Part shown: positions 43,880 to 52,239 of the stretch, one piece after another | Position numbering within the stretch: position 1 is the first letter of the stretch | Layout: the number at the start of each line of letters is the position of its first letter | Assembly: GCF_051172195.1 (NCBI RefSeq) | Contig: NZ_JBPJAQ010000001.1 | Location: 4,092,001 to 4,156,000 of the forward strand | From: Paludibaculum fermentans_A | GTDB lineage: Bacteria > Acidobacteriota > Terriglobia > Bryobacterales > Bryobacteraceae | Direction of reading: 5' to 3' | Length of the DNA stretch: 64,000 nt | Position numbers and translations under genes: made by a program | Notes under the pieces: model-generated | The model's database searches: none | The model's input: the letters and a program-made list of their open reading frames with translations, nothing else | What the model was told of the DNA's origin: nothing

Positions 43880-45661
43880 CTACCTGGCTGCCGGATACGC
43901 CGCCTGCCTGGTCTCGCGGCCCGGCGTGCGGCCGGTTTCGTTGAAAGCGTCCACCGTCACGTAGTAGTCCGCATCCGCGTTCAAGCCGTGCAGGGCGAGC
44001 TCCTTCTGGCCCCGCACCTCGAAGCTGTGATAGAGCTTGCCGGGTGCGATGCCGTAGCGAACGATGTAGCCGGCGGCGTCGCGCGACATTTGCCAGCGGA
44101 CCACGGCGTTCCTGGGGTCGCTGGCGTCGCGGTGGACTTCGAACGCCGGAGCCGCGGCCGGCGGTTTCCCTTCCGCGCTGCCGAAGATGCGGAGATCGCG
44201 TACGCTGAACGGTCCGCCGCCGGGCATGTGGACGTTGGTCAGTCGGACGTGGCGCGCCGGCGTGGATGCACCGAGCTGCACGTAGTCGTGGGGGACGTCT
44301 TTTCGATTGGAGGAGCGGTCGGCCAGCGGTTGCCAGCTCTTGCCGTCGAGCGAGGACTCCAGCCGGTACTGGTGGAACAGGTCCGCGCTACGGCCCAGTG
44401 CGGTGGAATCATGTTCGGCGAAGTTGACCTGAATCGCGTCAAGGCGGCACGTCCTGCCGAGATCCACGCTGAGCCATTCGCCGGCGTTGGGCGTACGGGC
44501 GCTCCAGTAGCTCTTGATGTCTTCGTCGAAGGCTTTCTCCGGGCCCAGAGAATCGATGCTCGATGAGGCTTGCGCCTTCCTGCCGTAAGAGAGCAGCATC
44601 CAGCCGGCGGAGGTATCCAGCGAGTCACCCTTGCGATCATGGGGCGCCACTTGGGGGTAGTCGCCGAACAGCGTGTTCATGTGGAGGACACGATCGGCAT
44701 CGAAGGCTACGGGGAAGAGGCCGAGGCGGCGCTCGAACTGGTGCTTCACTGAGATCACCATGGTGGCGATGTGCCAGTAGTGGCCCTGTTTGTCGGCGAA
44801 GGTGCCGCTGTGGCCGGCTCCGGTGATGAACCCCGTGGGCTTGAACGAGAACGGGCTGGAGGGCGAGTAAGTGAAGGGGCCGCGGGGGCTGGCCGCGGTG
44901 TAGACGCCGTCGGCGTAGGTGCGATATTCGGTGCCGGGGGAAGCGTACTGCAGGTAGTAAGTGCCGCCGTGTTTCGTCATCCAGGCGCCTTCCAGCCACG
45001 GCCCTTCCTGGAAGAGATTGCCGGTGGCGGCACCGAGGTTGTCGTCGCCGCGCCGCTCCCAGCCGTGCTGCGCATAGTTCGCACGGAAGCAGACCCAGGG
45101 CTCCCCAATCGGCTTGAACTGATTTTTCGGGTCGAGCTCCCTGCCGGAGATGGCGCCGTTGTAAGACAGGCCGTAGTAAAGGTACACGCGGCCGTCGTCG
45201 TCGGCGAAGAGGTCAGGATCGCCGACGTTGAAGGTCTGGCTGACGAACTCCCATTTGCCGCTTTTCGGGTCAGTGGTTTTGTAGAGACCGATGTTGCAGG
45301 CGGTGTAATAGAGCGTATTGTTGAGGACCATCACCGCCGGCGCGTAGGCTTCGATCGGCAGGCCGGTGGAGGCGACGAAGGTCCAGTCGATCAGATCCCT
45401 GGAGTGCCAGTAGCCGCCCGACTTGGAGGCAAACAGGTAGTAATCATCGCCGAAGAGGACGATCGCCGGGTCGGCTGCTTCGCGACGGCTGGGCCCGTCG
45501 ACCATGAAGCGGTATTCGAGATTCAGCGGATTGGCAAAGGTGCGGGGACGCTGGGGTTCCGCACCGAAGAGGGCGATCAGCGGAACGGCCGCCAGCCCGA
45601 GGGTACGGAGAAGCGTGCGGGTGCGGGCGGCGGTGGATGGCGGAATCCGCGGAATGTTCAT
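43880..45661 (-). CDS. Exported GH43-type glycoside hydrolase with carbohydrate-binding F5/8-type and fibronectin-like domains
   Basis: The protein has 593 aa and an N-terminal signal peptide ending near LFGAEP. A five-bladed propeller of GH43 type occupies about 45-340: a catalytic aspartate in EAADPAIVLFGDDYYLF, a second in VGDPDLFADDDGRVYLYYG, and the general acid glutamate in GPWLEGAWMTKHG. Residues about 350-490 resemble an F5/8 type C (CBM32-like) module (WLSVDLGRTCRLDAIQVNF, VRLTNVHM). A fibronectin-like domain follows (VVRWQMSRDAAGYIVRY). It should remove arabinose or xylose from plant polysaccharides. It is divergent from a GH5 gene with 114 bases between, which must hold both promoters. 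Confidence 0.93.
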   Translation of the reverse strand: MNIPRIPPSTAARTRTLLRTLGLAAVPLIALFGAEPQRPRTFANPLNLEYRFMVDGPSRREAADPAIVLFGDDYYLFASKSGGYWHSRDLIDWTFVASTGLPIEAYAPAVMVLNNTLYYTACNIGLYKTTDPKSGKWEFVSQTFNVGDPDLFADDDGRVYLYYGLSYNGAISGRELDPKNQFKPIGEPWVCFRANYAQHGWERRGDDNLGAATGNLFQEGPWLEGAWMTKHGGTYYLQYASPGTEYRTYADGVYTAASPRGPFTYSPSSPFSFKPTGFITGAGHSGTFADKQGHYWHIATMVISVKHQFERRLGLFPVAFDADRVLHMNTLFGDYPQVAPHDRKGDSLDTSAGWMLLSYGRKAQASSSIDSLGPEKAFDEDIKSYWSARTPNAGEWLSVDLGRTCRLDAIQVNFAEHDSTALGRSADLFHQYRLESSLDGKSWQPLADRSSNRKDVPHDYVQLGASTPARHVRLTNVHMPGGGPFSVRDLRIFGSAEGKPPAAAPAFEVHRDASDPRNAVVRWQMSRDAAGYIVRYGIAPGKLYHSFEVRGQKELALHGLNADADYYVTVDAFNETGRTPGRETRQAAYPAAR

Positions 45662-45775
45662 TGCATGATAATATCCGGCGGCGATGCTGCTGGGAACGGG
45701 ATATTGAGATCGCGTGGTGCCGATCGGCGATACCCGCGGATTGCGCGCGGCGTCTTAGTGTGATCGACTCGGGGC

Positions 45776-47377
45776 ATGATTTCGTTCGCCTGTTCGGGAA
45801 CTGTCCTGCGCCTTTGGGCCTTTGCTCTCGCTGCCGGGGTGCTCGCCGCCCAGCCATCCACCAACTATCAGGGGAAACCCTATCAGGGCCGCGCCCAGGT
45901 GATTCCCGGGCGCGTGGAGATGGAACTCTACGATACGGGTGGGCCGGAAGTGGCCTTCCACGATACTGATCCCGAGAACAACGGCAGCGGGAAGCTGAAC
46001 AAGGGCAACACGCCGGTGGAGCGGTTCCGCCAGGACGAAGCGGTGGACCTCTCCTACACGAAGACGAAGATCGACAACACGGTCGATGGGGTTCAGGAAA
46101 AGGTGGGGTCGCTCTATCTGGGCTGGACGGCGCCTGGCGAATGGGTGAACTACACGATGGACGTGCAGTCTTCGGGCCTGTACACGGTGAGTGCGCACAT
46201 GACGTCGCGGACTGACAATGCGCAAATCCGCCTGTCGGTCGATGGTGTGGATGTGACGGGTCCGCTACGCCTGCCGACCACCACGCACTGGCACCTGTGG
46301 AGGACCGCGGCGAATCTTGCGCAGGTGAAGCTGGAGAAGGGTGTGCACGTACTGCGGATCTCAACTTTGAAGGAGGGAAACTTCAACCTCGATTTCCTGG
46401 CGTTCGAGCCGGCAGGCAACGGGCCAGCGCCGCGCGTGTTCCCGGCCGTCGGGGCACTGGATCAGGTGAAGAAGATGGGCCGAGGCCTGAATATTATCGG
46501 GTACGACCCTCTGTGGAAGGACCCGGCCAAGGCGCGGTTTCAGGACCGGCATTTCCAGCGGATCCGCGAGGGCGGGTTCCAGACCGTTCGCGTCAACCTG
46601 CACGCGTTCTCCCACATGGACGCCGGCAACCGGCTGAGCGGGGCTTGGTTCAAGACGGTGGACTGGGTAGTGAATCGGGCGGTGGAGAACGATCTGACGG
46701 TGATTCTGGATGAGCACAATTTCACCGACTGCGGTCGTGATGCAGCGGCATGCAAGCCGAAACTGATGGCGTTCTGGGAACAGGTGTCGGAACACTACAA
46801 AGATGCTCCGGCGAGTGTGGTGTTCGAGATCCTGAACGAACCGAACGGGCAGGTGACGGTGGAACTGTGGAACACCTGGGTCAAAGAGGCGCTGGCGATC
46901 ATCCGCAAAACGAACCCGACGCGGAATGTAGTCATCGGGCCGGCATCCTGGAATGGTATCCACGCGCTGAATCAGTTGGAACTGCCGGCGGACGACCGGC
47001 ACATCATTGGCACGGTCCACTACTACTTGCCGATGGCGTTCACGCACCAGGGCGCGCCGTGGTCGAAGGAGAATGCGAAGCTCTCGGGCGTCACCTGGGG
47101 GTCTGAAGAGGACAAGCGCAAGGTGGATGCGGATTTCGCGGGTGTTCAGGAATGGGCGAAGTCGCACGACCGGCCCATTCTTCTGGGCGAGTTTGGAGCT
47201 TACGACAAAGCTGACATGGACGCGCGCGTGCGCTACACGGCCTATCTCGTGCGGACGGCCGAGTCGCTGGGTTGGACCTGGACCTACTGGCAGTTCGACT
47301 CGGACTTCCTGGCCTGGGACATGAGCAAGGACGATTGGGTAGGTCCGATCCACTCGGCCCTGGTGCCGCCGAAGTAA
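45776..47377 (+). CDS. Exported GH5-type glycoside hydrolase with N-terminal CBM6-like module
   Basis: The protein has 533 aa with a signal peptide (residues 1-25). Residues about 45-212 look like a CBM6-type module (YLGWTAPGEWVNYTMDV, LYTVSAHMTSR, HVLRISTLKEGNFNLDFLAF). The catalytic barrel follows, with acid/base E355 in FEILNEPNG and nucleophile E472 in ILLGEFGAYD. The conserved HYYLP and WTWTYWQFDSDF segments lie where expected. The family includes endoglucanases and mannanases. It is divergent from the GH43 gene, so the two probably act on the same plant cell-wall material. Confidence 0.94.
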   Translation: MISFACSGTVLRLWAFALAAGVLAAQPSTNYQGKPYQGRAQVIPGRVEMELYDTGGPEVAFHDTDPENNGSGKLNKGNTPVERFRQDEAVDLSYTKTKIDNTVDGVQEKVGSLYLGWTAPGEWVNYTMDVQSSGLYTVSAHMTSRTDNAQIRLSVDGVDVTGPLRLPTTTHWHLWRTAANLAQVKLEKGVHVLRISTLKEGNFNLDFLAFEPAGNGPAPRVFPAVGALDQVKKMGRGLNIIGYDPLWKDPAKARFQDRHFQRIREGGFQTVRVNLHAFSHMDAGNRLSGAWFKTVDWVVNRAVENDLTVILDEHNFTDCGRDAAACKPKLMAFWEQVSEHYKDAPASVVFEILNEPNGQVTVELWNTWVKEALAIIRKTNPTRNVVIGPASWNGIHALNQLELPADDRHIIGTVHYYLPMAFTHQGAPWSKENAKLSGVTWGSEEDKRKVDADFAGVQEWAKSHDRPILLGEFGAYDKADMDARVRYTAYLVRTAESLGWTWTYWQFDSDFLAWDMSKDDWVGPIHSALVPPK

Positions 47378-47394
47378 TTGCCTGTGCCTCGAAG

Positions 47395-48426
47395 CTAAGC
47401 CCGGCTGACAAAGCGGAAGAACAGCGCCTGCTTGGAGACGGGTTCCACGCGGTGGGCGATGGCGGACATCTGTTTCTCGTTGAGCGGCGTAAATTCCCGG
47501 GCGAGCTGCACGTTCTCCTCAAGCTGGGCGATGGAGTCGCAGCCCACGATGACGGTGCTGACTGGGAGAGTGAGTGAGTAGGACATGGCCTCGCGCATTG
47601 TCAGCGGGCCTGGTGTCGTGGCGATGACGGCACCTTCCCAGGAGCGCTGCTGCCGTTCCAGCGGCGGCGGGGTCCAACTGGAGAGAAGCCGGCCGCGGCC
47701 GGGGACCTTCATGCCGATGATGCCCATCTGCTTCTCGACGGCCAGGGGTAGCAGTTCGTCCAGGAAGCTGTAGTGGTACTGATCCGCGGCGTTCAACGAG
47801 AGAAGGATGGCGTCGAACGGGAAGCGCCGGATGGATTCCACCAGAGCTTCGGGCCGGAAGTGGCCGGTCACGCCAAGGTAACGCACGAGTTTCTGTTCGC
47901 GGGCCTGGAGCAGTGCTTCCATGGCGCCGCCCTTCGCGAAGACTGCTTCGACATCTTCCGGCAGGCCGATGTCGTGCAACTGCCAGAGGTCGAGATGATC
48001 CGTATTGAGGAGTTTGAGCGACTCCTCCAGCATGCGTAGGGAGCCGTCCTTTGTGCGTTCCTTGGTCTTGCTGGCGAGGAAGGCCTCGTTGCGCCGGCGC
48101 TTCATGACCTGCCCGACATAGCGCTCGCTCCAGCGGTCCTTGCCGCCATAGATGGAGGAGGTGTCGATGTAATTGACGCCGAGATCGAGGGCGCGGTCGA
48201 TGATGGGTACGGCAGCCGCCTCGTTGTTGGGACGCTCGAGCGCGGCCTGCCCGCCAAGGCTGAAGATCCCTGTTTTGTAGCCGGTGCGACCCAGGTTGCG
48301 CGTGGGCATGGCCGGCTTCTGCGGGGTCTGTGCCGCAGTGGTGGAGGTGGAGCCGAAGAGGCCCGCAACGGTAGCTCCTCCAGCTTTCAGAAACGTGCGG
48401 CGTTCTCGAGGGGTAACTTTCTTCAT
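47395..48426 (-). CDS. Tat-exported aldo/keto reductase
   Basis: The protein has 343 aa. It begins with a twin-arginine signal (RERRTFLKAGGATVAGLFG). The AKR barrel follows: NLGRTGYKTGIFSLGG, INYID-type NYIDTSSIYG with catalytic Asp and Tyr, FLASKTKER with Lys, and LDLWQLHDIG with His. The NADP-binding end is altered (SLTLPVSTVIVGCDS), as in the secreted AKR subgroup of Acidobacteria and Planctomycetes. Because it is folded before export it may carry its cofactor with it. AGGAGAGCC precedes the ATG. It converges on the GH5 gene. Confidence 0.94.
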   Translation of the reverse strand: MKKVTPRERRTFLKAGGATVAGLFGSTSTTAAQTPQKPAMPTRNLGRTGYKTGIFSLGGQAALERPNNEAAAVPIIDRALDLGVNYIDTSSIYGGKDRWSERYVGQVMKRRRNEAFLASKTKERTKDGSLRMLEESLKLLNTDHLDLWQLHDIGLPEDVEAVFAKGGAMEALLQAREQKLVRYLGVTGHFRPEALVESIRRFPFDAILLSLNAADQYHYSFLDELLPLAVEKQMGIIGMKVPGRGRLLSSWTPPPLERQQRSWEGAVIATTPGPLTMREAMSYSLTLPVSTVIVGCDSIAQLEENVQLAREFTPLNEKQMSAIAHRVEPVSKQALFFRFVSRA

Positions 48427-48503
48427 GGCGGCTCTCCTGGGCGATTCCTGGTCGGGGGGAAGCCCGGAGGGAATTGCGCTCTCACTATATCGAAGCAGGT
48501 TGT

Positions 48504-49454
48504 CTACTGGGGAGTAGCGGCGGGGGTATGGTGAGGCGGACGGCCTGCGGGCGAGAACTTGAGCCCCTCCTGGGAGACTTCCACGGTGAGCAGGAACGGT
48601 TCATACGCGCAGTCCACAGCCACTCCTTCAAAATCCACTACTGAGCCCGGAGCGACACGGCTTTTCAGTTCCCGGTCCAGTCGCAGTTCAATCTCCGGCG
48701 ACCTCGAGTCCTCGATCGCAATGAGGAGCCTGTCCGTGTGTTCTATTGGATTGGCCTCAAGTATGGTGCCTTTCAGTCTTGGTAAAGAGCGGCCCTTTAG
48801 GTTCGCAAGGAGCCAAACCTGCCGATCCTCCTGCCGGAGCGAGGCTCGGATTGAGTGCCACGTTGCAAGGTTGGTGCGCTCCGTCCTTTCTTGGTCGAGC
48901 GCCTTCAGAGCTGGAAGTCGATCCGGCGGGACAAGACTCCAGAATGCGTGCGGCGGGGAGACGAGCCTCGCCGGATATGCATTGAGATGACCAAAACCCT
49001 TGGGGCTGATAATGGGCCCTGTTCCAGGGGCGGGCCTGTTGGTCTCGAACCGGCCGTAGACAGCGGCGGGCAGACCGGAGTACCATCCGTCCAGCAATGG
49101 CTTCAGATTGGAGCCCGTTCCGGGTGGCCGTTTCGCCAGGACCGAGGACAGATGTGCTCGAAGATCCGGCGGTGACCCTGCGGCCGCATCAGCGATTCGG
49201 GATTCCGTGTCCAGCCAAAGAGCCTTTGAGGCGTGACCTTTCCCGGCGGCCTGCACCGCAGTGCAGTTGTCCGAAAGGATGGACCCCTCAGACCATGCTT
49301 GATACTCGCCCACCACGATGACTCTCTTTCCCTGATATTCGGCGGGATTGCTTAGGATTTCGCAGACACTGAGGACGGGCAGGGGCTGGGCGCCCGTCAG
49401 GGACGCGACTATTGACGCCAGGAGAATACACTGCGCAGCGGAACTCGCAGACAT
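48504..49454 (-). CDS. Exported protein of unknown function
   Basis: I take ATG at 49454; a TTG eight codons upstream is the alternative. The protein has 316 aa with a signal peptide (SAAQCILLASIVASLTGAQ). The next block, VLSVCEILSNPAEYQGKRVIVVGEYQ, resembles a short OB-fold-like opening found in acidobacterial secreted proteins, and VDFEGVAVDCAYEPFLL near the end looks like the second half of such a fold. A truncated relative (VSICELSRDF ... NRIVVSRGLYY) is at 55716-55901. The family is not named to my knowledge. It lies between two unrelated genes on opposite strands. Confidence 0.75.
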   Translation of the reverse strand: MSASSAAQCILLASIVASLTGAQPLPVLSVCEILSNPAEYQGKRVIVVGEYQAWSEGSILSDNCTAVQAAGKGHASKALWLDTESRIADAAAGSPPDLRAHLSSVLAKRPPGTGSNLKPLLDGWYSGLPAAVYGRFETNRPAPGTGPIISPKGFGHLNAYPARLVSPPHAFWSLVPPDRLPALKALDQERTERTNLATWHSIRASLRQEDRQVWLLANLKGRSLPRLKGTILEANPIEHTDRLLIAIEDSRSPEIELRLDRELKSRVAPGSVVDFEGVAVDCAYEPFLLTVEVSQEGLKFSPAGRPPHHTPAATPQ

Positions 49455-49587
49455 GCCCCATGGAACCACAACTTTCAACGTCGCGCCCGGGTGGATCGTC
49501 TCCTCTAGCGGCGACTCTGCCTGCTCGGCCGGCAGATACCAACTCGAGCCCTGGCATCACTCAATCGAGATGCCGGAGAATGTTCCT

Positions 49588-50670
49588 ATGCCGGACTGGC
49601 CCGATCGCCGTCTTCTCCAACTGCTGAACATCGAACTCCCCATCATTCAGGCACCGATGGCCGGTTCGGACACGGTAGCCCTGGCTCGCGCCGTCGCATC
49701 GGCAGGAGGTCTTGGTTCGCTCGCCTGCGCGCTGCTCAGTCCGGATGCTGTTCGTGAGTCGGCGCGCGCCTTCCGCGACCAGAATGCCCGACCAATCAAC
49801 CTCAACTTCTTCTGCCACCGGATGGAGGCTCCCGAGCCGGCGGCGCTGGAGACCTGGAAGGAGTTCCTGCGGCCGCACTACGAGCGATGCGGGTTGGATA
49901 TCGAGAGGATTCCCGCACCGCGATTGCGTATGCCCTTCGATGAGGAGTACTGCCAGGTGGTGGAGGAGGTGGCTCCGGAGATCGTCAGCTTCCACTTTGG
50001 AATGCCCGAAGCGGCGTTGGTCAGCCGTCTAAAGCGACGTAGGATCATCATCCTGTCGACCGCGACGAGTGTGGCGGAAGCCCGATGGCTGGAAGCACGC
50101 GGCTGCGACGCGATTATCGCGCAGGGGGCCGAGGCCGGAGGTCATCGCGGCATGTTCCTGGAGACGGACATTGCGAGCCAGGCCGGGCTGTTTGCGCTGT
50201 TGCCCCAAGTGGCGGATGCGGTGTCTGTTCCGGTGATCGCGGCCGGTGGGATTGCCGACGGGCGTGGCGTGGCGGCGGCATTCGCCCTGGGGGCGTCGGG
50301 CGTCCAACTGGGCACGGCCTATCTGCTCTGCCCGGAGGCGAACGTCACACCTCTCTACCGCCGCGCGATTGAAGAGATGACGGAGAGTGGAACGGTGCTG
50401 ACGAATCTGTTCAGCGGGCGCCCGGCACGCGGTATTGTCAACCGCTACCTGCAGGAATGCGGACCGATGAGCGATGCGGCTCCGGCGTTTCCCTTTGCGG
50501 CCACCTACGTTGCGCCACTGCGGGCGGCTGCCGAGAAGGCGGGATCAGTGGACTATCTGCAGATGTGGGCGGGGCAGTCGGGCCCCCTGGCCAAGAGTAT
50601 GGGCGCGGAGGAGTTCACTCGCCAATTGGCGGCGGAGGCGCTGCGGCAATGGTCGAAGACGGGAAGTTGA
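49588..50670 (+). CDS. Nitronate monooxygenase-like flavoprotein (2-nitropropane dioxygenase family)
   Basis: I choose ATG at 49588 (MPDWPDRRLLQLL) because CGGAG lies nine bases upstream. An ATG at 49570 is possible. The protein has 360 aa with the FMN-binding barrel features of the family: LPIIQAPMAGSD, VASAGGLGSLACALLSP, AQGAEAGGHRGMF and PVIAAGGIADGRG, then ALGASGVQLGTAYLLCPEA. The catalytic histidine is in EAGGHRG. The enzyme oxidises nitroalkanes such as propionate 3-nitronate, or acts as an NADPH:quinone reductase in related members. It stands alone. Confidence 0.93.
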   Translation: MPDWPDRRLLQLLNIELPIIQAPMAGSDTVALARAVASAGGLGSLACALLSPDAVRESARAFRDQNARPINLNFFCHRMEAPEPAALETWKEFLRPHYERCGLDIERIPAPRLRMPFDEEYCQVVEEVAPEIVSFHFGMPEAALVSRLKRRRIIILSTATSVAEARWLEARGCDAIIAQGAEAGGHRGMFLETDIASQAGLFALLPQVADAVSVPVIAAGGIADGRGVAAAFALGASGVQLGTAYLLCPEANVTPLYRRAIEEMTESGTVLTNLFSGRPARGIVNRYLQECGPMSDAAPAFPFAATYVAPLRAAAEKAGSVDYLQMWAGQSGPLAKSMGAEEFTRQLAAEALRQWSKTGS

Positions 50671-50713
50671 TCCCGCCGTATGAGTGCGGCCCGGGTCATG
50701 CTATTCTGCCGGG

Positions 50714-51451
50714 ATGCCGGATGCCGCCACACTGGGAAGCTCGCAATCGCTGCGGCATACCGCTTTTGTGCGCGTGACACATTGGATTACCGTCCTATCC
50801 TTCTTCGCACTGCTTGTCAGCGGAGTGGAGATCCTGATCTCCCACCCCCGCTTCTATTGGGGTGAGACAGGCAACTCGCTGACACCTCCGCTGTTCCAGA
50901 TTCCCATCCCGGCTTCGAGGGGTTCAGTTCCTACTGGTTACGGGTACGTTTTGCCCGATCAAAATGGGTGGAGCCGGTATCTGCACTTCCAGTCCGCCTG
51001 GGCCGTGGTGCTGACCGGCCTTTGCTACTTCCTCTATGGTTTGTGGACGCGGCACTTCCAGGAGAACCTTGTGCCCAATGCGGCGGATCGGTCGTGGCGG
51101 GCCATTTTGAGGGTGATGGCGAGGCATCTGCGGCGGAAGCCCGCACTGGAGAGCGATGAGCATTCGTACAACGCCCTGCAGCGCACCGCCTATCTGGGCG
51201 TGATCTTCCTGCTCTTCCCGCTGGTGATCTGGACCGGCCTTGCGATGTCCCCAGCTTTCAATTCCGCGATTCCAGCTGCTGTCAACCTCCTGGGTGGGCG
51301 GCAGTCGGCGCGCACCTTGCACTTCTTTGTCTCCGGCTTCCTGCTGCTGTTCCTGGTGGTCCACATCGCAATGGTGATGCTGACGGGATTCAAGAGCCAG
51401 ATGCGGGCGATGATCACTGGCTGGGGCCAAGGGCCGAAGGAGCACCCATGA
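50714..51451 (+). CDS. Cytochrome b561-type membrane subunit, partner of a molybdopterin oxidoreductase
   Basis: ATG at 50714 gives 245 aa. There are four transmembrane helices, two with histidines suited to haem binding: RHTAFVRVTHWITVLSFFA (about 13-31) and SARTLHFFVSGFLLLFLVVHIAMV (near the C-terminus, quoted in part below 20). A histidine lies also in SRYLHFQSAW. This matches the b-type cytochrome of hydrogenases and thiosulfate reductases. The stop overlaps the start of the next gene as ATGA. The pair should pass electrons between the membrane quinone pool and the exported molybdenum enzyme. Confidence 0.87.
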   Translation: MPDAATLGSSQSLRHTAFVRVTHWITVLSFFALLVSGVEILISHPRFYWGETGNSLTPPLFQIPIPASRGSVPTGYGYVLPDQNGWSRYLHFQSAWAVVLTGLCYFLYGLWTRHFQENLVPNAADRSWRAILRVMARHLRRKPALESDEHSYNALQRTAYLGVIFLLFPLVIWTGLAMSPAFNSAIPAAVNLLGGRQSARTLHFFVSGFLLLFLVVHIAMVMLTGFKSQMRAMITGWGQGPKEHP

Positions 51452-52206
51452 GCAAGATCTCGCGACGGAAGCTCGTGACAGCAGGTTTGTCGGCCGCAGC
51501 GGGCGTATCGGGTTTGGCCGCGGCTGCGAAGCTGGCACAACGGTATGGTCTTGTGCCCCCGGATGGCGGCGGCCTGTATGGTCCCGGCGCGACCCTGACC
51601 TACGCCGCGCAACGGCTGTTGACCGCCAACTCGTTGGCTCGCGAGTTCCCTCGCAGCTTGATTTCCAAGGCGCCGTTTGCCAATGCAGTTGCTCCTTTGG
51701 GGGATGCCTTCGCGCGGCTGCAGGCCGGCGGCTTTGCAGAATGGCGCCTGATGCTGGATGGAATGATCGCCCGGCCCATGTCTTTCTCTTTGTCCGACCT
51801 GAAGCAGTTGCCAGTGCGCCGCCAGATCACTGAGGTGGTGTGCGAAGAGGGCTGGTCGTATATCGCGGAGTGGATTGGCACGCCGCTGCAGGATGTCCTG
51901 AATGCGGCCGGAGTGCTGCCGCAGGCGCGCTATGTCGTCTACTTCTCTTACGACCGGAACTGGTGGGACAGCATCGATATGTCGGATGCGCTGCATCCCC
52001 AGACGATTGTCACCTGGGCGATGAACGACGGGGACTTGCCTGTCTCTTTCGGCGGACCGCTGAGGATGCGCGTACCCCGTCAACTGGGCTACAAGAGCGT
52101 TAAGTTCATCAACAGGATGACGGTCACGGATTCGCTCAAGGGATTCGGCAAGGGGCTGGGCTCGGCCGCGCCGGAGGGCGGGTACTCGTGGTACGCAGGC
52201 ATCTGA
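51448..52206 (+). CDS. Exported molybdopterin-dependent oxidoreductase (sulfite oxidase / MsrP-like fold)
   Basis: The protein has 252 aa. A Tat-like signal (SRRKLVTAGLSAAAGVSGLA) precedes the catalytic domain. The molybdenum-ligating cysteine lies in ITEVVCEEGWSYIAEWIG, followed by the conserved TPLQDVLNAAG, MNDGDLPVSFGGPLRMRVP and GYKSVKFINRM blocks. The sulfite-oxidase fold catalyses oxygen-atom transfer. MsrP reduces methionine sulfoxide using a membrane cytochrome, and the neighbouring b561 gene makes such a pairing plausible, but the substrate is not fixed by sequence. Confidence 0.92.
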   Translation: MSKISRRKLVTAGLSAAAGVSGLAAAAKLAQRYGLVPPDGGGLYGPGATLTYAAQRLLTANSLAREFPRSLISKAPFANAVAPLGDAFARLQAGGFAEWRLMLDGMIARPMSFSLSDLKQLPVRRQITEVVCEEGWSYIAEWIGTPLQDVLNAAGVLPQARYVVYFSYDRNWWDSIDMSDALHPQTIVTWAMNDGDLPVSFGGPLRMRVPRQLGYKSVKFINRMTVTDSLKGFGKGLGSAAPEGGYSWYAGI

Positions 52207-52239
52207 GGCGCTCGCAGGGCTGACGGCGAGAGGCCTCTT

